From positions 147,776 to 193,960 of the forward strand of contig NZ_MPHK01000009.1 of the NCBI RefSeq assembly GCF_001957135.1: 46,185 nucleotides of DNA, read 5' to 3'. Position numbers and translations under genes: made by a program. Source of the stretch: Shewanella sp. UCD-KL21. Lineage in GTDB: Bacteria > Pseudomonadota > Gammaproteobacteria > Enterobacterales > Shewanellaceae. Positions 8,108 to 16,480 of the stretch are shown here, one piece after another (the stretch's first letter is position 1; each line of letters starts with the position of its first letter). The notes beneath the pieces are model-generated. The model was given only the letters and a program-made list of their open reading frames with translations. It was not told the DNA's origin and searched no databases.

Positions 8108-8512
8108 TTATTCCATACCAGGAATTAAGAAGTCTTCCATTGTTTTGCCATTATCAACTTGGTTTTTGAACACAGTTGGCATACGGCCTTGACCTGTCCA
8201 TTGGATTAATTCGCCATCAACTTCAATTTGGTATTTAGCAGGGCGCGGCGCACGTTTTTTAGGTGCAGGCTTAATTGATACTTCACCTAAGTCTTCAATT
8301 GATAAACCACTGTTTTCAATTTGCGCTAGAATTTCAGCAATGCGTGCATTTCTTTCTGCATTGGCTTCTTGTTCTGCTTTTTCGTCTTCTTCTCTTTCTG
8401 TAATGATTTTTTCAAGCTTTACTGAAAGTTCACGTAAATCTTCTACAGACAACTCTTTAACTGCAGCTTTAAAACGACGACCATGGGTTAGTATTTCTAA
8501 AAAGTCACTCAT
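8108..8512 (-). CDS. hns: H-NS family nucleoid protein
   Basis: DNA-bridging xenogeneic silencer. The 134-residue protein has the full two-domain layout: an N-terminal helical/coiled-coil oligomerisation domain (about residues 1-65, rich in Glu/Lys/Arg heptads), a basic linker (KPAPKKRAPRPAKY) and the C-terminal DNA-binding domain with the minor-groove loop TGQGRMP. The start at 8512 has AGGATG 9 nt upstream and gives MSDFLEIL, the usual H-NS opening; a 14-codon upstream extension is rejected. It has its own terminator and a long AT-rich upstream region (8513-8845), consistent with the autoregulation known for hns. Confidence 0.94.
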   Translation of the reverse strand: MSDFLEILTHGRRFKAAVKELSVEDLRELSVKLEKIITEREEDEKAEQEANAERNARIAEILAQIENSGLSIEDLGEVSIKPAPKKRAPRPAKYQIEVDGELIQWTGQGRMPTVFKNQVDNGKTMEDFLIPGME

Positions 8513-8845
8513 ATCAATGTGCATCCTAATGGTTATTAAGTAATAAGTTTTCAAGTAATGCTTTAGAGATTAAAGAATACCTATCAAAATCGCTACATTG
8601 CTTAATTATTTAGCATTGGAGTGTCAATTGAATTGACCATTAAGCATGTTAATAAAGCACAATGTTTAATAGTAAAAAAATAAGTTTACTTGAATCGCTA
8701 TTAATAATAGAAACTAAACCTGATTGGATCAAATAAAATTATCAATAATTAGATAAAAATTAATTAATCTACCCTTTTAAGTACCTTATTTAATATAAAT
8801 TGTGCAGCTGTCAGTCCTTTTAAACGCGCATTGAGCAAAAAAAAT
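8513..8845. other. AT-rich divergent region between hns and etfBA
   Basis: Very AT-rich DNA containing the hns promoter; no reading frame or RNA is recognised. The AT content itself would suit H-NS binding (inference). The operators for etfBA begin at 8846. Confidence 0.4.
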
Positions 8846-8861
8846 ATAAACAAGTGTTTGA
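8846..8861. promoter_or_regulatory. PsrA-like operator upstream of etfBA
   Basis: ATAAACAAGTGTTTGA contains AAAC-N4-GTTT, the half-site pair of the fatty-acid-responsive TetR regulator PsrA. It overlaps a possible -35 (TTGACT, 8858-8863). A similar but more perfect site lies upstream of the acyl-CoA dehydrogenase (18337-18352). Confidence 0.5.
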
Positions 8862-8867
8862 CTTAGG

Positions 8868-8884
8868 TTGACGTTAACGTTAAC
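8868..8884. promoter_or_regulatory. LiuR-like operator upstream of etfBA
   Basis: TTGACGTTAACGTTAAC resembles MerR-type operators of the form TTKACGTTWACGTWAA and the site upstream of liuR in this window (34961-34977). It would sit in the spacer or -10 region, as is usual for MerR-family control. Confidence 0.5.
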
Positions 8885-8964
8885 AGGCCGTAAAGTTGAG
8901 CCATATTGCATTGGTTAAACCCAATGTGCCGTCCACATACATTGAAGGTGTAAAAGGAAATCCC

Positions 8965-9714
8965 ATGAAAGTATTGGTGCCTGTAAAACGCGTAGTCGAT
9001 GCAAATGTGAAGGTCAGAGTAAACGCTGACAACACAAATGTTGATACTGCTAATTTGAAAATGGCGTTAAACCCATTCTGTGAAATTGCAGTTGAAGAAG
9101 CTGTAAGATTGAAAGAAGCAGGAAGTGTTACGGAAATTGTTGTGGTTACTATTGGAGCGAAAAATGCTCAAGAACAATTACGTACCTCGATGGCGCTTGG
9201 TGCCGATCGTGCTATTCATGTCCTGACTGATGAAGAGTTAGTACCGTTATCGATTGCTAAAATTTTAAAAGCGGTTCAAGAAAAAGAACAAGCAGAATTA
9301 GTGATATTTGGTAAGCAATCTATTGATGGCGACAATAACCAAACCGGTCAAATGCTGGCTGCATTAACTAATATGCCTCAAGCAACGTTTGCATCAGAGC
9401 TAACATTAACCGCTGACAGTGCAGAAGTAACCCGTGAGATTGACGGCGGCTTACAAACAATAAAAATGCCATTACCAGCGGTGGTTACGGTTGATTTACG
9501 TTTAAATGAACCTCGTTACGCATCATTACCTAATATTATGAAAGCTAAGCGTAAGCCATTAGAGACACTTTCAATTGATGATTTAGGCGTAAGCTTAAAA
9601 GCACATCAAACCATTCTTAAAGTCACCCCTCCAGCAGAGCGTAAAGCTGGCATCATGGTGAGTTCAGTGGCTGAATTAGTTGAAAAGTTAAAAAATGAAG
9701 CGAAGGTGATCTAA
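8965..9714 (+). CDS. etfB: Electron transfer flavoprotein, beta subunit
   Basis: With EtfA it forms the FAD/AMP heterodimer that takes electrons from acyl-CoA dehydrogenases and passes them to ETF-quinone oxidoreductase. The 249-residue length and the start [19 protein letters not shown] are typical; the ETF beta signature region ([42 protein letters not shown], about residues 155-200) is intact. The ATG at 8965 has AAGGAAA upstream; an in-frame ATG at 8896 adds 23 unrelated residues and lies close to the putative operators. etfA follows after 2 nt. Confidence 0.96.
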   Translation: MKVLVPVKRVVDANVKVRVNADNTNVDTANLKMALNPFCEIAVEEAVRLKEAGSVTEIVVVTIGAKNAQEQLRTSMALGADRAIHVLTDEELVPLSIAKILKAVQEKEQAELVIFGKQSIDGDNNQTGQMLAALTNMPQATFASELTLTADSAEVTREIDGGLQTIKMPLPAVVTVDLRLNEPRYASLPNIMKAKRKPLETLSIDDLGVSLKAHQTILKVTPPAERKAGIMVSSVAELVEKLKNEAKVI

Positions 9715-9716
9715 TT

Positions 9717-10640
9717 ATGACTATTTTAGTATTAGCTGAACATGAAAACGCAAGCTTAAAATTAGATACCGCTAAAGCAGTAAGCGCAGCGGTTGCCATT
9801 GGTGGTGATGTGCATGTGTTAGTTGCAGGTAGTGATTGCGCTGCAGCCGTTACCGCAGCGCAAGCATTAACAGGCGTAAGCAAGGTATTAGTTGCTGATA
9901 ATGCAGTGTATCAAGCGCAACTAGCAGAAAGCCTGTCACAGTTAGTGGTTAACCTTGCAGGTGATTACGAGCATATTATTTCTGCGGCTAGCAGTGTCGG
10001 TAAAGATACCCTGCCACGAGTCGCGGCGTTATTAGATGTGGCGCAAATTTCTGAAGTGATTGAAGTTGTTAGCCCAGATACCTTCGTGCGTCCAGTTTAT
10101 GCCGGTTCGGCATTAGCGACAGTGCAAAGTTTAGATGCGGTTAAAGTGTTAACAGTACGCACCAGTGCTTTTGATGCGGCCACCAATGACGGCAACGCAG
10201 AAGCGGTATCGGTTGATTTTGTAGCCACTGCAGCGGCAGAATTTGTTTCACAAACATTAACTGAATCAGAGCGTCCTGAGCTTGGCAGTGCTGGCGTGAT
10301 TGTTTCTGGCGGCCGCGGTATGGGCAGTGGCGAGAACTTTGCCATTTTAGAATCACTTGCTGATAAATTAACTGCTGCAGTGGGTGCCTCGCGCGCGGCC
10401 GTAGATGCTGGCTTTGTACCGAATGATTTACAAGTAGGTCAAACCGGTAAAATTGTAGCGCCTGATCTGTATATTGCTGTGGGTATCTCAGGGGCGATTC
10501 AGCATCTTGCAGGTATGAAAGACTCTAAAGTCATTGTGGCAATCAACAAAGATCCTGAAGCGCCGATTTTCCAGGTTGCTGATTATGGTCTTGAAGCTGA
10601 TTTGTTTGAAGCGATCCCTGAGCTAACTAACTTGTTATAG
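9717..10640 (+). CDS. etfA: Electron transfer flavoprotein, alpha subunit
   Basis: FAD-binding partner of EtfB. 307 residues: an N-terminal alpha/beta domain, then the C-terminal FAD domain with SGGRGMGSGENF, GASRAAVDAGFVPNDLQVGQTG, the ISGAIQHLAGM signature and the INKDPEAPIFQVADYG block, all complete. It lies 2 nt after etfB with AAGGTG upstream, so the two are co-transcribed. The operon ends at the hairpin at 10725. Electron donors probably include the acyl-CoA dehydrogenases at 16481-18271 and 33223-34392. Confidence 0.97.
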   Translation: MTILVLAEHENASLKLDTAKAVSAAVAIGGDVHVLVAGSDCAAAVTAAQALTGVSKVLVADNAVYQAQLAESLSQLVVNLAGDYEHIISAASSVGKDTLPRVAALLDVAQISEVIEVVSPDTFVRPVYAGSALATVQSLDAVKVLTVRTSAFDAATNDGNAEAVSVDFVATAAAEFVSQTLTESERPELGSAGVIVSGGRGMGSGENFAILESLADKLTAAVGASRAAVDAGFVPNDLQVGQTGKIVAPDLYIAVGISGAIQHLAGMKDSKVIVAINKDPEAPIFQVADYGLEADLFEAIPELTNLL

Positions 10641-10724
10641 CCCTAAATTTGAGCGCTATTTAATCGGCTTATGACTTACGCTAGTTTTTTGGTGAGTTAA
10701 TATCCACTGATAAAAAACGGCACT

Positions 10725-10759
10725 AAAAAGGCTTTTACCGAAAGGTAAAAGCCTTTTTT
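10725..10759 (+). terminator. etfBA terminator
   Basis: GGCTTTTACC, GAAA tetraloop, GGTAAAAGCC, then six T. Confidence 0.93.
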
Positions 10760-11014
10760 AATGTTACGTAAATAGTCGCTGCTTATTTATACTAATGCGC
10801 TGCTATTTGTGGTGCTGTGCTAGCAATCAGCAAAAATTTTCACTGGGTTAAATATGAACCCTTGCTAATAAAAGGTTACACTAGTGCTACGTCAATGTGC
10901 GCTATTTTGGTTGTGATGTTATATATCACAAGATAATCAAGTTTTATCTGGCAATGATGCTACTGCTTATGTTTGTATGATGGGGTGTTGATATACAGAG
11001 CCTTTCTGTTGTTA

Positions 11015-11232
11015 GCATAAGTAGAGGTGCATTAAGTATCAGTACGGGTAAGTTGGGTGATGCCAATAACTTATTCGGAAAGGATTTAGTGCCGAAGTAA
11101 ATGGATTCTATCAAAACCATTTATTGGGGCAGTTACCGAAAGGGGCTGCACTGTCATGGTAATTTCTATCCGAAAGGGTAGAAGAATATATATCGACAAC
11201 GATATTGATATTACTGTGGAGTGCTACTGAAA
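11015..11232 (+). ncRNA. Lysine riboswitch (L-box) upstream of lysW
   Basis: The leader contains the conserved L-box strings in order: AGAGGTGC (11023-11030), a GGTAAG..GATGCC block, GTGCCGAAG, GGGGCTG with CTGTCATGG, TTTCTATCCGAAAGG, and the closing GTGGAGTGCTACT (about 11216-11228). AGTAG (11020-11024) and CTACT (11224-11228) close stem P1. It lies about 80 nt ahead of an NhaC-type transporter, the arrangement known for lysW of Shewanella and relatives. Lysine binding should lower expression of the transporter. Confidence 0.9.
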
Positions 11233-11234
11233 AG

Positions 11235-11304
11235 AATTTCGTTTACGTATTCAACGTAAACTTGCCTTATCAGTTATTCTCCATTCGTACTCAACGAAGA
11301 AATT
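11235..11304 (+). promoter_or_regulatory. Likely expression platform of the lysine riboswitch
   Basis: Two hairpins follow P1: GTTTACG/CGTAAAC (11241-11261) and TTCGT/ACGAA (11284-11298). Alternatively AATTTCGTT (11235-11243) can pair, with a bulge, with the weak ribosome-binding segment AACGAAGAAATT (11293-11304). No T tract follows a hairpin, so translational control is more likely than termination. Inference from pairing by eye. Confidence 0.45.
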
Positions 11305-11311
11305 ATAAAAA

Positions 11312-12868
11312 ATGATGATAACAAGTTACGCCGATTCGGCTCTTTCGCTTTTGCCACCAGTAGTGGCTATTTTGCTCGCAGTATTAACTCGCCGAGTCTT
11401 ACTTTCATTGGGCTTAGGTATTATTACTGGGGTGTTTTTACTGGGTGATTTTTCAGTTAGCGCTGCAGCCTCAAATTTACTGACGACCGTCAAGGGTCTG
11501 GTTTGGGATGATGGCGCGCTCAATTCATGGAACCTACAAATTTTAGGTTTCTTAGTAGTATTGGGCATGATCACCGCATTAATCACGGTAAGTGGTTCAG
11601 CTCGCGCCTTTGCTGATTGGGCTCATTTGCGTATTCGCAATAAACGTGATGCCAAGTTGATGACCATATTCCTTGGCATGGTGGTATTCATTGATGATTA
11701 CTTTAACAGTATTGTGGTGGGCTCTATTGCACGTCCAATTACTGACCGTTATCACATTTCACGGGCTAAACTAGCCTATTTATTGGATTCAACTGCGGCG
11801 CCAATTTGTGTTATCTCACCGGTTTCAAGCTGGGGTGCGTACATTATCGCCTTGATCGGCGGGATTTTAACCGCCCATGGCTTTGCTGATACAGGCCATT
11901 TAAGCGTGTTCCTGCAAATGATCCCAATGAACTTTTATGCCATTTTCGCATTGTTATTATTGGTGTGCGTGGCGTTATTTGGTTTAGATATTGGCCCAAT
12001 GCGTCAACATGAACGCAATGCGCAAAAAGGCGAGTTATTTGACGAGACTAAAGGTTTACCACCGGGTGCCACGGCCGATTTACCCGAAGCGGAAACCGGT
12101 AAAATTATTGGCTTATTCTTACCTATTTTAGTGTTAGTCGCGGCAACCTTTTATTTCATGGTGGCGTCAGGCGCTGATGCACTTTCAGCTAACGACTTAC
12201 CTTTTAGCATTTTAGGTGCATTTGAAAATACAGAGGTTAGCTCGTCGCTATTTTACGGTTCATTGGTGGGCTTAGCGGTCACGTTAGTATTAGCGCTTCA
12301 GCAAAAAATTGCTCTGCCTATGGTGTTTACTGGCATCAAGCTCGGCGCGAAATCAATGCTTCCTGCCATTTATATTTTGTTATTTGCTTGGACGATTTCA
12401 ACGGTTATTGGCAACCTTGAAACCGGTAAATACATGGCAAGTTTAGCCACAGGCAATATCCCATTTGCGATGTTACCTGCAGTATTATTCTTATTAGCAG
12501 GCTTAACAGCATTTGCAACCGGCACCAGCTGGGGTACCTTCGGTATCATGTTGCCAATTGCAGCGGATATGGCGATGGGCAGTGATAGCACTATGATGTT
12601 ACCTATGCTTGCAGCCGTGTTATCTGGCGCAGTATTTGGCGATCATTGTTCACCGATTTCAGATACCACTATCTTGTCGTCAACAGGGGCGAGCTGTCAC
12701 CATATCGATCACGTGATGACCCAATTACCTTATGCGTTAATTGTGGCGGTCATTAGTATCATTGGTTACGGTGTATTAGGCTTTACCGCGTCAGTGGCCA
12801 TGGGCTTAATCACTTGTAGTGTACTATTTGTATTGAGCGTTATTGGACTGAAACTTATCACCAAATAG
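11312..12868 (+). CDS. lysW: NhaC-type transporter, probable lysine transporter LysW
   Basis: 518-residue integral membrane protein with about 11-12 hydrophobic segments and NhaC family blocks: FFLG-like IFLGMVVFIDDYFNSIVVGSIARPITDRY (about residues 115-143), a hydrophilic loop (about 230-265), and the C-terminal FATGTSWGTFGIMLPIA and FGDHCSPISDTTILSSTGASCHHIDH segments. NhaC proteins are named as Na+/H+ antiporters, but family members behind an L-box were assigned to lysine transport by comparative genomics (LysW). The riboswitch upstream makes lysine uptake the better call. It is monocistronic, ending at the hairpin at 12931. Confidence 0.85.
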   Translation: MMITSYADSALSLLPPVVAILLAVLTRRVLLSLGLGIITGVFLLGDFSVSAAASNLLTTVKGLVWDDGALNSWNLQILGFLVVLGMITALITVSGSARAFADWAHLRIRNKRDAKLMTIFLGMVVFIDDYFNSIVVGSIARPITDRYHISRAKLAYLLDSTAAPICVISPVSSWGAYIIALIGGILTAHGFADTGHLSVFLQMIPMNFYAIFALLLLVCVALFGLDIGPMRQHERNAQKGELFDETKGLPPGATADLPEAETGKIIGLFLPILVLVAATFYFMVASGADALSANDLPFSILGAFENTEVSSSLFYGSLVGLAVTLVLALQQKIALPMVFTGIKLGAKSMLPAIYILLFAWTISTVIGNLETGKYMASLATGNIPFAMLPAVLFLLAGLTAFATGTSWGTFGIMLPIAADMAMGSDSTMMLPMLAAVLSGAVFGDHCSPISDTTILSSTGASCHHIDHVMTQLPYALIVAVISIIGYGVLGFTASVAMGLITCSVLFVLSVIGLKLITK

Positions 12869-12930
12869 CGCAAGCTAACTCGGTTTGATTTAAGCTTATC
12901 GCGAACGTTAGATATAGCTTACTTGATATG

Positions 12931-12960
12931 AAAATGCCGCTCAGTTGAGCGGCATTTTTT
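12931..12960 (+). terminator. lysW terminator
   Basis: AAAATGCCGCTCA, GT, TGAGCGGCATTTTTT: a 13-bp stem with a T tract 62 nt after the stop. A near-identical hairpin recurs at 13186-13217. Confidence 0.9.
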
Positions 12961-13185
12961 ATGCCTTAAAATCAAGGCGGCATCTATAAGCCAAATCTCA
13001 ATAGCTTGAGCTCACATGTCTTGTATGTGTAGCTCTATATTACCAGTGAAGGGAATAAGCCTTACAATGCATGATTAGCGCTGTTAATGACAAGTTCTGG
13101 CAATAGCGTGTACAAGAATTAGCAATGATAGGGAGTCACAAGTACAGGGGATCATCGCACTCGGAGTTAGGTGAATATTGAGGTA
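12961..13185. other. Spacer between twin terminators
   Basis: No gene, repeat or RNA recognised. It separates two nearly identical hairpins that end convergent transcription units. Confidence 0.4.
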
Positions 13186-13217
13186 CAAAAATGCCGCTCA
13201 ACTGAGCGGCATTTTTT
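13186..13217. terminator. Terminator downstream of the M3 peptidase gene
   Basis: AAAAATGCCGCTCA, AC, TGAGCGGCATTTTTT. T tracts on both sides make it bidirectional. Stem sequence identical to the hairpin at 12931-12960, loop complementary. Confidence 0.85.
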
Positions 13218-13266
13218 ACGGTTTAAGTTCAAGTGCTAAATAAATTTAGCTTTAAGCAAACTTAAA

Positions 13267-13320
13267 TTATTTTAAACCTCGGCGCTCTAATAGGGCATCT
13301 GTACATTAGAGGTTCTTTGC
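13267..13320 (-). pseudogene. Relic of the 3' end of an M3 peptidase gene
   Basis: Read on the minus strand it encodes GKEPLMY, then after a 1-nt shift DALLERRGLK and a stop. The intact gene just upstream ends GQEPTTDALLERRGLN and a stop. The nucleotide match includes synonymous differences, so it is an old partial duplication or the last trace of a tandem paralogue. It lies between the M3 peptidase stop and the terminator. Confidence 0.75.
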
Positions 13321-13350
13321 CTAACTTAACCTAATATCAATACTCTAGTC

Positions 13351-15492
13351 TTAGTTTAAACCACGACGTTCAAGTAATGCATCAGTAGTCGGTTCTTGAC
13401 CTCTGAAGGCTTTATAGGCATCCATCGGTGGTACTGAGTTACCCACTTCACGAATGGTCTTACGATACTTCATGCCAATTTCACGATTGAGGCCGCCTTG
13501 GGTTTGTACGTAAGCAAAAGCATCTGCTGCAAGGATTTCACTCCACATGTAAGCGTAGTAACTTGCAGAGTAGCCACCTGGGAAAGCGTGAGCAAAATAG
13601 CTTGAGCGGTAACGAGGTGGTACTGCTTTAATATCAACGCCGTGTTTTTTCAGCGCACTTGCTTCAAAGCTGGCCACATCTTGTAATGGCGCATCAGCAG
13701 CAAGTGAATGCCACTCTAAATCAACTAGCGCCGCCGCCATATACTCTAAAGTGTCAAAACCTTGATTGAAGCTGCGAGAATCAAGCAATTTGCCTAGTAG
13801 CGCCTCAGGGATCACCTCACCAGTTTCGTAGTGCTTAGCATAGTTAGCCAGTACTTTAGGGTGCGCTGCCCAGTCTTCTTCAAATGTCGATGGGAACTCA
13901 ACAAAGTCACGTGACACAGACGTGCCCGCAAGTGATGGGTAGGTAACTTTTGAGAACATTCCGTGAGTACCATGGCCCATTTCATGGAACATGGTGGTGA
14001 CTTCATTGTAGCTCACAAATGTTGGCTGACCTTCAGGGGCTTTCTTAATGTTCATCACATTAACCACCACAGGCTTGTTGTTTAATAACTCTGACTGACC
14101 CACAAACGAGTTCATCCAAGCGCCGCCACGTTTGCCTTCACGGGAAAAGTAATCAGCATAAAAAATTGCCATGCTGCTGCCATCTTCATCAAACATTTCA
14201 TAGGCTTTTACATCTGGGTGGTACACAGGTAGATCTGGTCTTGGTATTAGCGTAACGCCATATAATTCTTTAAGGGTGAAAAACACGCCATCTTCCAGTA
14301 CACGATTAAATTCAAAATAAGGCTTAATTGACGCCTCATCTAAATCGAATTTTTCCTTACGAACACGTTCGGCATAATAAGCCCAATCCCATGGTTCAAG
14401 GGTAAAGTCGCCGCCCATTTGGGTGATCATTGCTTGTATGTCTGCAGCTTCTTTTTGGGTGTTTTCAACTACAGCTGGCACCATTGAGCCAAACATCTTG
14501 TAAACCGCAGCTGGCGTTTTGGCCATTTGTGGCGCTAAGCGGTAATCTGCCCAGCTGTCATAACCCAGTAGTTGGGCTTTTTCGGCACGTAGTTGCGCTA
14601 AACGAGCCACTAACGAGGCGGTTTCATTGTCACCGGTTAAGCCGCGGTTAGCAGATGCTTGCCATACTTGTTGACGCAACTGGCGATTGTCAAGTTGGGC
14701 TAATACAGGCTGACGAGTGGTGTTGGTAATGCTAAGTAAGTATTTACCTTCATGGCCTGCAGCGGTTGCATCAATGGCTGCTGATTTAATGGCAGTTGCT
14801 GATAAACCCGCAAGCTCTGACTCATCATCAACGACAACGGCGATTTCTTTACTTAAACGCATAAGACGCTGTGAGAATTCGTTAGTCAAGGTTGACTGCT
14901 CTTCATTCAACACACGAATTTGCTGTTTTTGTGCTTCTGTTAGTTTAGCGCCCGCCAGTACAAAACGTTGATGATAAACTTCAATTAAGCGTTTGGCTTC
15001 AGGGCTAATATCTAAGCCTTCGCGGCTGTTGTAAATCTGTTCAATGCGGCTAAAAAGTGCCGAATTTAAATTAATGTTGTCAGAATGGGCGGCCATTTTA
15101 GGCGCCATAATGCCCTGAATTTTACGTAATTCAGGGTTACTTGTAGAGCCAGTTAAATTATAAAAAACCTTCGATGTACGACCTAATAGTTCGCCGCTTT
15201 TTTCCATGGCAACAATGGTATTGTCAAAGGTTGCAGGCGCTGGATTGTTAGCAATAACCAAGATTTGCTGGTAATGCTCGGCGATGCCTTGCTCAAGTGC
15301 AGGTAAGAAGTGCTCATTTTTTATATTAGCAAAATTAGGGGTTTGATATTGCAAGCTGCTTGGAGCAAAAAAAGGATTATCTGCTTGTATCATAGTGATA
15401 TTTTCAGCTTTGGTTGTATCATTATTTGAGATTGAGCATCCACCTACGACGATTGTGGCAGCAATAGCTGCAGCAACAAGTGTTTTATGCAT
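13351..15492 (-). CDS. dcp: M3 family metallopeptidase (peptidyl-dipeptidase Dcp-like), lipoprotein
   Basis: Zinc oligopeptidase of the thimet family. 713 residues: a lipoprotein signal with lipobox VVGGC (Cys19), a helical N-terminal half, and the zinc site HEMGH at residues 503-507 followed by GTHGMF. The third ligand region (FVEFPSTFEEDW) is about 30 residues on, and the C-terminal Tyr/His-rich PPRYRSSYFAHAFPGGYSASYYAYMWSEI block binds substrate. Dcp removes dipeptides from C-termini of peptides; the lipobox places this one on the periplasmic side of a membrane, probably for nutrient peptide use. It is monocistronic, with a relic of its 3' end directly downstream. Confidence 0.92.
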   Translation of the reverse strand: MHKTLVAAAIAATIVVGGCSISNNDTTKAENITMIQADNPFFAPSSLQYQTPNFANIKNEHFLPALEQGIAEHYQQILVIANNPAPATFDNTIVAMEKSGELLGRTSKVFYNLTGSTSNPELRKIQGIMAPKMAAHSDNINLNSALFSRIEQIYNSREGLDISPEAKRLIEVYHQRFVLAGAKLTEAQKQQIRVLNEEQSTLTNEFSQRLMRLSKEIAVVVDDESELAGLSATAIKSAAIDATAAGHEGKYLLSITNTTRQPVLAQLDNRQLRQQVWQASANRGLTGDNETASLVARLAQLRAEKAQLLGYDSWADYRLAPQMAKTPAAVYKMFGSMVPAVVENTQKEAADIQAMITQMGGDFTLEPWDWAYYAERVRKEKFDLDEASIKPYFEFNRVLEDGVFFTLKELYGVTLIPRPDLPVYHPDVKAYEMFDEDGSSMAIFYADYFSREGKRGGAWMNSFVGQSELLNNKPVVVNVMNIKKAPEGQPTFVSYNEVTTMFHEMGHGTHGMFSKVTYPSLAGTSVSRDFVEFPSTFEEDWAAHPKVLANYAKHYETGEVIPEALLGKLLDSRSFNQGFDTLEYMAAALVDLEWHSLAADAPLQDVASFEASALKKHGVDIKAVPPRYRSSYFAHAFPGGYSASYYAYMWSEILAADAFAYVQTQGGLNREIGMKYRKTIREVGNSVPPMDAYKAFRGQEPTTDALLERRGLN

Positions 15493-15796
15493 AGTGTTTA
15501 GACTTCCTATTATATTTTATTGTTCAAACAATCTATCAATTGTTTCTTAATCGTATCTGAAGTAATGCGAAAATTGTGAACTGTGAGGGGTTTTCTAACT
15601 TTAACTGCTTGATAAGTGTGACTTGTTAACTGGATTTAACATGTGTTTACTGCTGTGAGAGCTGATTAGCTTAAAAGCGCAGCAGCATAGTGGTGATTTT
15701 TTGTGATGCCGACATGAGTTTATCGATTCTAACGCTTATTTCGTTGCTGAATAAATGATAAACTGCCCCGGTAAATAACCATAAGGACACACCGTT
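15493..15796. other. Divergent region between the M3 peptidase gene and tdk
   Basis: Should contain both promoters; no clear -10/-35 pair, operator or RNA is recognised beyond AAGGA ahead of tdk. Confidence 0.35.
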
Positions 15797-16375
15797 TTGG
15801 CGCAACTCTACTTCTACTATTCTGCAATGAATGCAGGTAAATCAACTTCGCTACTGCAATCATCGTATAACTACCGTGAACGTGGAATGAATACCTTAGT
15901 CATGACAGCGTCAATTGATGATCGTTATGGTATTGGCAAAGTGGCTTCTCGTATTGGTATTGAAACCGAAGCCCATGTTTTTAGTGATGGCGATAACCTC
16001 GCTTATTTCATTGAAAAGCAACTTGCTGAGCAAAAGCTGCACTGTATTTTAATCGATGAGTCGCAATTTTTAAGTAAAGAGCAAGTAAAGCAACTAACCC
16101 ATGTGGTTGATAATTTTGATATTCCAGTGCTGTGTTATGGTTTGAAAACCGACTTTCAGGGTGAGTTATTTACCGGTAGCCAATATTTATTAGCTTGGGC
16201 TGATAAATTAGTGGAATTGAAAACCATTTGCCATTGCGGCCGTAAAGCCAATATGGTGTTAAGACTGGATGGCAACGGTAAGCCTATGCGTGATGGCGAG
16301 CAAGTTGCCATTGGCGGTAACGAAAGTTACGAGTCGGTGTGCCGTAAACATTTTAGAGAATTTCTTTGGGACTAA
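15797..16375 (+). CDS. tdk: Thymidine kinase (TTG start)
   Basis: Phosphorylates thymidine and deoxyuridine with ATP for pyrimidine salvage. 192 residues with the type II thymidine kinase layout: P-loop [12 protein letters not shown] at the N-terminus, the DE motif IDESQF, the substrate lasso and a zinc-binding set of Cys in TICHCGRKA and VCRKHF. It starts with TTG at 15797, with AAGGA 9 nt upstream; the next Met is inside the P-loop, so the TTG is certain. It ends at a strong bidirectional terminator. Confidence 0.96.
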   Translation: MAQLYFYYSAMNAGKSTSLLQSSYNYRERGMNTLVMTASIDDRYGIGKVASRIGIETEAHVFSDGDNLAYFIEKQLAEQKLHCILIDESQFLSKEQVKQLTHVVDNFDIPVLCYGLKTDFQGELFTGSQYLLAWADKLVELKTICHCGRKANMVLRLDGNGKPMRDGEQVAIGGNESYESVCRKHFREFLWD

Positions 16376-16402
16376 TTCGTTGCAGTTAACGCGTTACTCT
16401 TA

Positions 16403-16447
16403 AACAAAAACAGCGCCTATATTGATTTATAGGCGCTGTTTTTGTTT
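16403..16447. terminator. Bidirectional terminator between tdk and acyl-CoA dehydrogenase
   Basis: AACAAAAACAGCGCCTATA pairs with its complement across a short loop, with A and T tracts on the two sides, between convergent genes. Confidence 0.93.
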
Positions 16448-16480
16448 GAACTTGTTTTGACAGTTACTTACAAAGCATGG

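Noticed and set aside
8896..8964. 23-codon N-terminal extension of EtfB
   Set aside because: The internal ATG at 8965 has AAGGAAA and gives the conserved EtfB start.
12931..13217. Mobile element bounded by the identical hairpins
   Set aside because: Each hairpin is a self-complementary terminator with T tract next to a stop codon; the spacer holds no gene and no target duplication.
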